A stretch of DNA of 64,000 nucleotides, taken from the NCBI RefSeq assembly GCF_014490745.1, contig NZ_LZEU01000001.1:124001-188000 (forward strand), written 5' to 3'. Source of the DNA: Pseudomonas alcaligenes (lineage in GTDB: Bacteria; Pseudomonadota; Gammaproteobacteria; Pseudomonadales; Pseudomonadaceae). Each line of letters starts with the position of its first letter. Positions within the stretch are counted from its first letter, which is position 1. Shown one piece after another: positions 61,125-64,000 of this stretch. Below the pieces are notes generated by a model, which ran no database searches, was not told where the DNA came from, and saw only the letters and a list, made by a program, of their open reading frames with translations. The position numbers and the translations under genes are program-made.

Positions 61125-63299
61125 ATGGGCGCGCCCCTGTCCCTGCGCCCGGCGAGCGCTGGCGAACGCCTGCAGCGTGCCCTGTACGAGTGGGCACGCA
61201 GCGATGGGGTGACCTGGCTGTACATCGCCAAGGTGCTGCTGGCCGCCCTGCTGACCCTGTGGCTGGCCCTGCGCCTGGAGCTGCCGCAGCCGGGCACGGC
61301 CACCGTTACCGTGTTCATCGTCATGCAGCCGCAGAGCGGCCAGGTGTTCGCCAAGAGCTTCTACCGCCTGCTCGGCAGCCTGGTCGGCCTCGGCGTGATG
61401 CTGCTGCTGATCGCCCTGTTCGCCCAGGAGCGGGTGCTGTTCCTGCTCGCCGTGGCCCTGTGGATCGGCCTGTGCACCGCCGGTGCCGCGCGCTACCGCG
61501 ACTTCCGCGCCTATGCCTGCATGCTTGCCGGCTACACCGCGACCCTGGTCGGCCTGCCCGCCGCCGAGCAGCCGGACATCGCCTTCATGCAGGCAGTGTG
61601 GCGCCTGCTGGAAGTTGCCCTGGGCATTCTCTGCGCCAGCGTGGTGAGTGCCACCCTGTGGCCGCAGACGGCCAGTGCGGCCCTGCGCAATGCCCTCTAC
61701 CAGCGCTTCGGCAGCTTTGCCGAGTTCGCCCTCGCGCACCTCGATGGCGGTGCGCGGCCGGCCTTCGAAGCGGCCAGCCTGGCGTTCGCCGCGCAAACGG
61801 TGAGCCTGGAAACCCTGCGCAGCGCCACCGGTTTCGAAGACCCGCACATGCGCCTGCGCAGCGGTCGCCTGGCCCGCCTGAACAGCGAGTTCATGCGCCT
61901 GAGCACCCGCTATCACGCCCTCCACCAGCTGCTCGAACGCCTGCGCGGGCAGGGCGCCGAGGCCGTGTTGCAGGCCCTGCACCCGAGCCTGCAGCGCCTG
62001 CGCGAGATGCTCGAGCCCTGGCGCGGGCGGCCGCTCACCGACCGCGACGCGGCCAGCCTGGCCGCCCAGCTCGACGCCCAGCGCCCGGGGCTGATGCAGG
62101 ACATTCGCCTGGCCCGTGCCGCCCTGCGCGTGGAGCCCGAGCAGCGGCTCGACTTCAACACCGCCGCCGAGCTGCTCTATCGCCTGGCCGACGACCTCCA
62201 CCAGTACGCCCAGACCCACGCCTCGCTGGCTGCCCACCGCCACGCGCGGGAGGACTGGCCGCACCGCTTCGCGACCAAGGCCAACCTGCTCGCCGCCCTG
62301 GTGGCTGGCGCACGCACTGCGCTGATGGTGCTGCTGCTCGGCCTGTTCTGGATCGCCACCGCCTGGCCCAGCGGCAGCACCTTCGTGCTGATCGCCGCAG
62401 TGGTGGCGGCGCTCAGCTCGAGCGCCGCCGACCCGGCCAAGCTGGCCATGCAGATGGCCGCGGGCACCCTGCTGGCGGCGCTGCTCGGCTTCGCCGTGAC
62501 CTTCTTCGTGCTGCCGCACCTGGACGGCTTCCCGCTGCTGGCCCTGGCCCTGGCGCCGGTGTTCGCCCTCGGCGTGTTCTTCACCCTGCGCCCGCGCTGG
62601 GCTGGCGCCGGCCTCGGCCTGCTGGTGTTCTTCAGCTTCGGCGCGATCCCGGCCAACCTGGCGCTGTACGACCCCGGGCGCATGCTCAACACCTACCTGG
62701 CCATGCTCCTGGCCCAGCTGCTGGCCGCCGCCTTCGCCGCCGTGTTGCTGCCACCGACCAGCGCCTGGCTATGGCGGCGCCTGCAGCGTGACCTGCGCCT
62801 GCGCGTGGTGCAGGCGGTCAGCGCGCGCCTGGCGGGGCTGCAGCCGGCCTTCGAGAGCGGCACCCGCGACCTGCTCAGCCAGGCCTACGGGCTGGCCGCG
62901 CGCAACCCGCAGGTGCAGCGCGACCTGCTGCGCTGGATGCTGCTGGTGCTGGAAATCGGCCATGCGGTGATCGAGCTGCGCCACGAGCAGGAAGCCCTGC
63001 CGGCCCAGCCCTGCTACGCCGAGGACATGCCCTGGCGCCTGGCGGTGCGGGTGCTCGGCCGGGCGCTGATCCGCCTGTTCGTGCAGCCCTCGGCGGGCAA
63101 CCGCGGGCGTGCCCTGGCGGCGGTCGAACAGGCCATCGCCACCACCCGGCGCACCGCCGAGCCTTGCGCGCCGGACTTCGAGAGCTCGCCGCTGCGCCGG
63201 GTGCTCAGTTACCTGCACTTCATCCGCAGCTCGCTGCTCGACCCGCAGTCGCCGCTGTACCCCAGTTCCCCAACCGGAATCCCGCGCCATGCTGCCTGA
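61125..63299 (+). CDS. FUSC-family inner-membrane pump (AaeB/fusaric-acid resistance type)
   Basis: 724 residues, starts 1 bp after the previous stop. Two blocks of about six membrane helices (about 30-190 and 390-545) and two cytoplasmic domains, the FUSC layout of AaeB. Typical motif GTATVTVFIVMQPQSGQVFA; conserved SGSTFVLIAAVVAALSSS in the second half. Exports aromatic carboxylates such as 4-hydroxybenzoate or fusaric acid. Its 3' end overlaps the small DUF1656 gene by 11 bp. Confidence 0.92.
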   Translation: MGAPLSLRPASAGERLQRALYEWARSDGVTWLYIAKVLLAALLTLWLALRLELPQPGTATVTVFIVMQPQSGQVFAKSFYRLLGSLVGLGVMLLLIALFAQERVLFLLAVALWIGLCTAGAARYRDFRAYACMLAGYTATLVGLPAAEQPDIAFMQAVWRLLEVALGILCASVVSATLWPQTASAALRNALYQRFGSFAEFALAHLDGGARPAFEAASLAFAAQTVSLETLRSATGFEDPHMRLRSGRLARLNSEFMRLSTRYHALHQLLERLRGQGAEAVLQALHPSLQRLREMLEPWRGRPLTDRDAASLAAQLDAQRPGLMQDIRLARAALRVEPEQRLDFNTAAELLYRLADDLHQYAQTHASLAAHRHAREDWPHRFATKANLLAALVAGARTALMVLLLGLFWIATAWPSGSTFVLIAAVVAALSSSAADPAKLAMQMAAGTLLAALLGFAVTFFVLPHLDGFPLLALALAPVFALGVFFTLRPRWAGAGLGLLVFFSFGAIPANLALYDPGRMLNTYLAMLLAQLLAAAFAAVLLPPTSAWLWRRLQRDLRLRVVQAVSARLAGLQPAFESGTRDLLSQAYGLAARNPQVQRDLLRWMLLVLEIGHAVIELRHEQEALPAQPCYAEDMPWRLAVRVLGRALIRLFVQPSAGNRGRALAAVEQAIATTRRTAEPCAPDFESSPLRRVLSYLHFIRSSLLDPQSPLYPSSPTGIPRHAA

Positions 63300-63504
63300 C
63301 GGTCTGCCCCGCGAAATCGCCCTGCACGGCCTGTACATGCCGACCCTGACCCTGCTGTTCGTGGTCGCCGCCGTGCTCTGCTGGTGCCTCGACCGCCTGC
63401 TGGCCGGCGCCAACCTGTACCGCTTGGTCTGGCACCCGGCGCTGTTTCGCGTGTGCCTGTTCGCCTGCCTGTTCGCCGGCATGGCGTTGCCCCTCTACCG
63501 CTAA
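63289..63504 (+). CDS. DUF1656 (AaeX-like) small membrane protein
   Basis: 71 residues, two membrane helices (about 14-36, 48-68), GLPREIALHGLYMPTLTLLF being typical of AaeX. Always found between FUSC and HlyD genes; accessory subunit of unknown function. ATG lies within the end of the FUSC gene. Confidence 0.9.
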   Translation: MLPDGLPREIALHGLYMPTLTLLFVVAAVLCWCLDRLLAGANLYRLVWHPALFRVCLFACLFAGMALPLYR

Positions 63505-63517
63505 CCACGAGCCGACC

Positions 63518-64000
63518 ATGACCCTGAAATCCGTCTTCAGCCTGCTGGCGACCCTGCTCATCCTGCTGGCCGCCACCCTGCTCGGGCGCAGCCTGTGGCT
63601 CAACTACATGGACAGCCCGTGGACCCGCGATGGCCGTGTGCGTGCCGACATCATCAACGTCGCCGCCGATGTCTCCGGCATCGTGGTGGCGGTACCGGTG
63701 CGCGACAACCAGCAGGTGCGCAAGGGCGACCTGCTGCTGCAGATCGACCCCGAGCACTACCGCCTCGCCGTGCAGCAGGCCGAAGCCCTGGTGGCTTCGC
63801 GCCGCGCCAGCAGCGCCATGCGCCGGCAGAACGCCAGCCGCCGCGCGGCGATGGACGAGCAGGTGGTTTCGCGCGAGAGCCTGGACGATGCCAGCAACCT
63901 GGCCGCGGCGGCGGCGGCCGACCTGCAGCAGGCCGAGGCGGCGCTGGCGGCGGCGCGTCTCAACCTGCAGCGCACCGAAGTGCGCGCCGCGGTGGACGGC
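63518..64000 (+). CDS. HlyD-family membrane fusion protein (partial, AaeA-like)
   Basis: The 5' 161 codons; the frame is open at the window end. One N-terminal membrane helix (SVFSLLATLLILLAATLLGR), the lipoyl half (VRADIINVAADVSGIVVAVP, QVRKGDLLLQIDPEHY) and a helical hairpin (LAVQQAEALVASRRASSAMR). Periplasmic adaptor linking the FUSC pump to the outer-membrane channel. Confidence 0.92.
   Translation, partial: MTLKSVFSLLATLLILLAATLLGRSLWLNYMDSPWTRDGRVRADIINVAADVSGIVVAVPVRDNQQVRKGDLLLQIDPEHYRLAVQQAEALVASRRASSAMRRQNASRRAAMDEQVVSRESLDDASNLAAAAAADLQQAEAALAAARLNLQRTEVRAAVDG

Overview
The window is a piece of a high-GC gammaproteobacterial chromosome, almost certainly a Pseudomonas close to the P. 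aeruginosa/P. alcaligenes side of the genus. The gene order pstC-pstA-pstB-phoU-response regulator, corC-phoR-phoB-ubiA-ubiC-rubredoxin-hupB, and gabD-gabT is the one I know from pseudomonads, and a classic Pseudomonas REP palindrome lies beside ubiC. Coordinates follow the sequence; all functions come from reading the translations, with no database search.

Layout. (1) 1-5109: end of the phosphate-specific transport operon (pstC', pstA, pstB, phoU) and a CheY-like regulator. (2) 5110-8145: palindromic repeats, a class I CoA-transferase/acetyl-CoA hydrolase on the minus strand, and an M23 endopeptidase. (3) 8146-38131: a roughly 30 kb accessory block of nitrogen-compound catabolism inserted between genes that I remember as neighbours in P. 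aeruginosa. It opens with a sigma-54 promoter and a guanidine-I (ykkC) riboswitch, followed by an overlapping operon. That operon holds an ABC binding protein, a membrane di-iron desaturase/hydroxylase, two SDRs, an EamA transporter, a creatininase-like amidohydrolase, a biuret-hydrolase-like cysteine hydrolase, a lactonase-type metallohydrolase, an HRI1-like protein, and an ABC permease and ATPase. A second operon (FMO, RidA, DUF1028, M20 deacylase) follows. Then comes a scarred zone with repeats, a GIY-YIG gene, a pseudogene with two internal ochre codons, a lower-GC orphan gene and an MscS channel. Next is a LysR-flanked set (C-N hydrolase, aldehyde dehydrogenase, aminotransferase, second NMT1/TauA-type ABC importer, GMC oxidoreductase), whose importer has a structured leader RNA.

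(4) 38118-45575: CorC-like protein, PhoR, PhoB (with a Pho box), UbiA, UbiC, rubredoxin, HU, an SCP2-like protein and an exported hypothetical protein. (5) 45893-48816: gabT and gabD on the minus strand. (6) 49082-52290: an AraC-type regulator, tandem operator-like repeats, and a desaturase-NAD(P)H oxidoreductase-rubredoxin operon that looks like a self-contained membrane oxygenase with its electron donors. (7) 52355: tRNA-Arg(CCG). (8) 52497-58838: two large unrecognised proteins in one minus-strand operon, the second carrying a Hint (hedgehog/intein) autoprocessing domain. (9) 59615-64000: an aromatic-acid-type efflux system (outer membrane channel, FUSC pump, AaeX-like DUF1656, HlyD adaptor), cut by the window end.

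The strongest candidates for something undescribed are the guanidine-riboswitch operon, which lacks the known guanidine-degrading enzymes and instead has a membrane di-iron protein with creatininase- and biuretase-like hydrolases; the Hint/giant-protein pair; and the palindromic repeats that bracket a small GIY-YIG gene.
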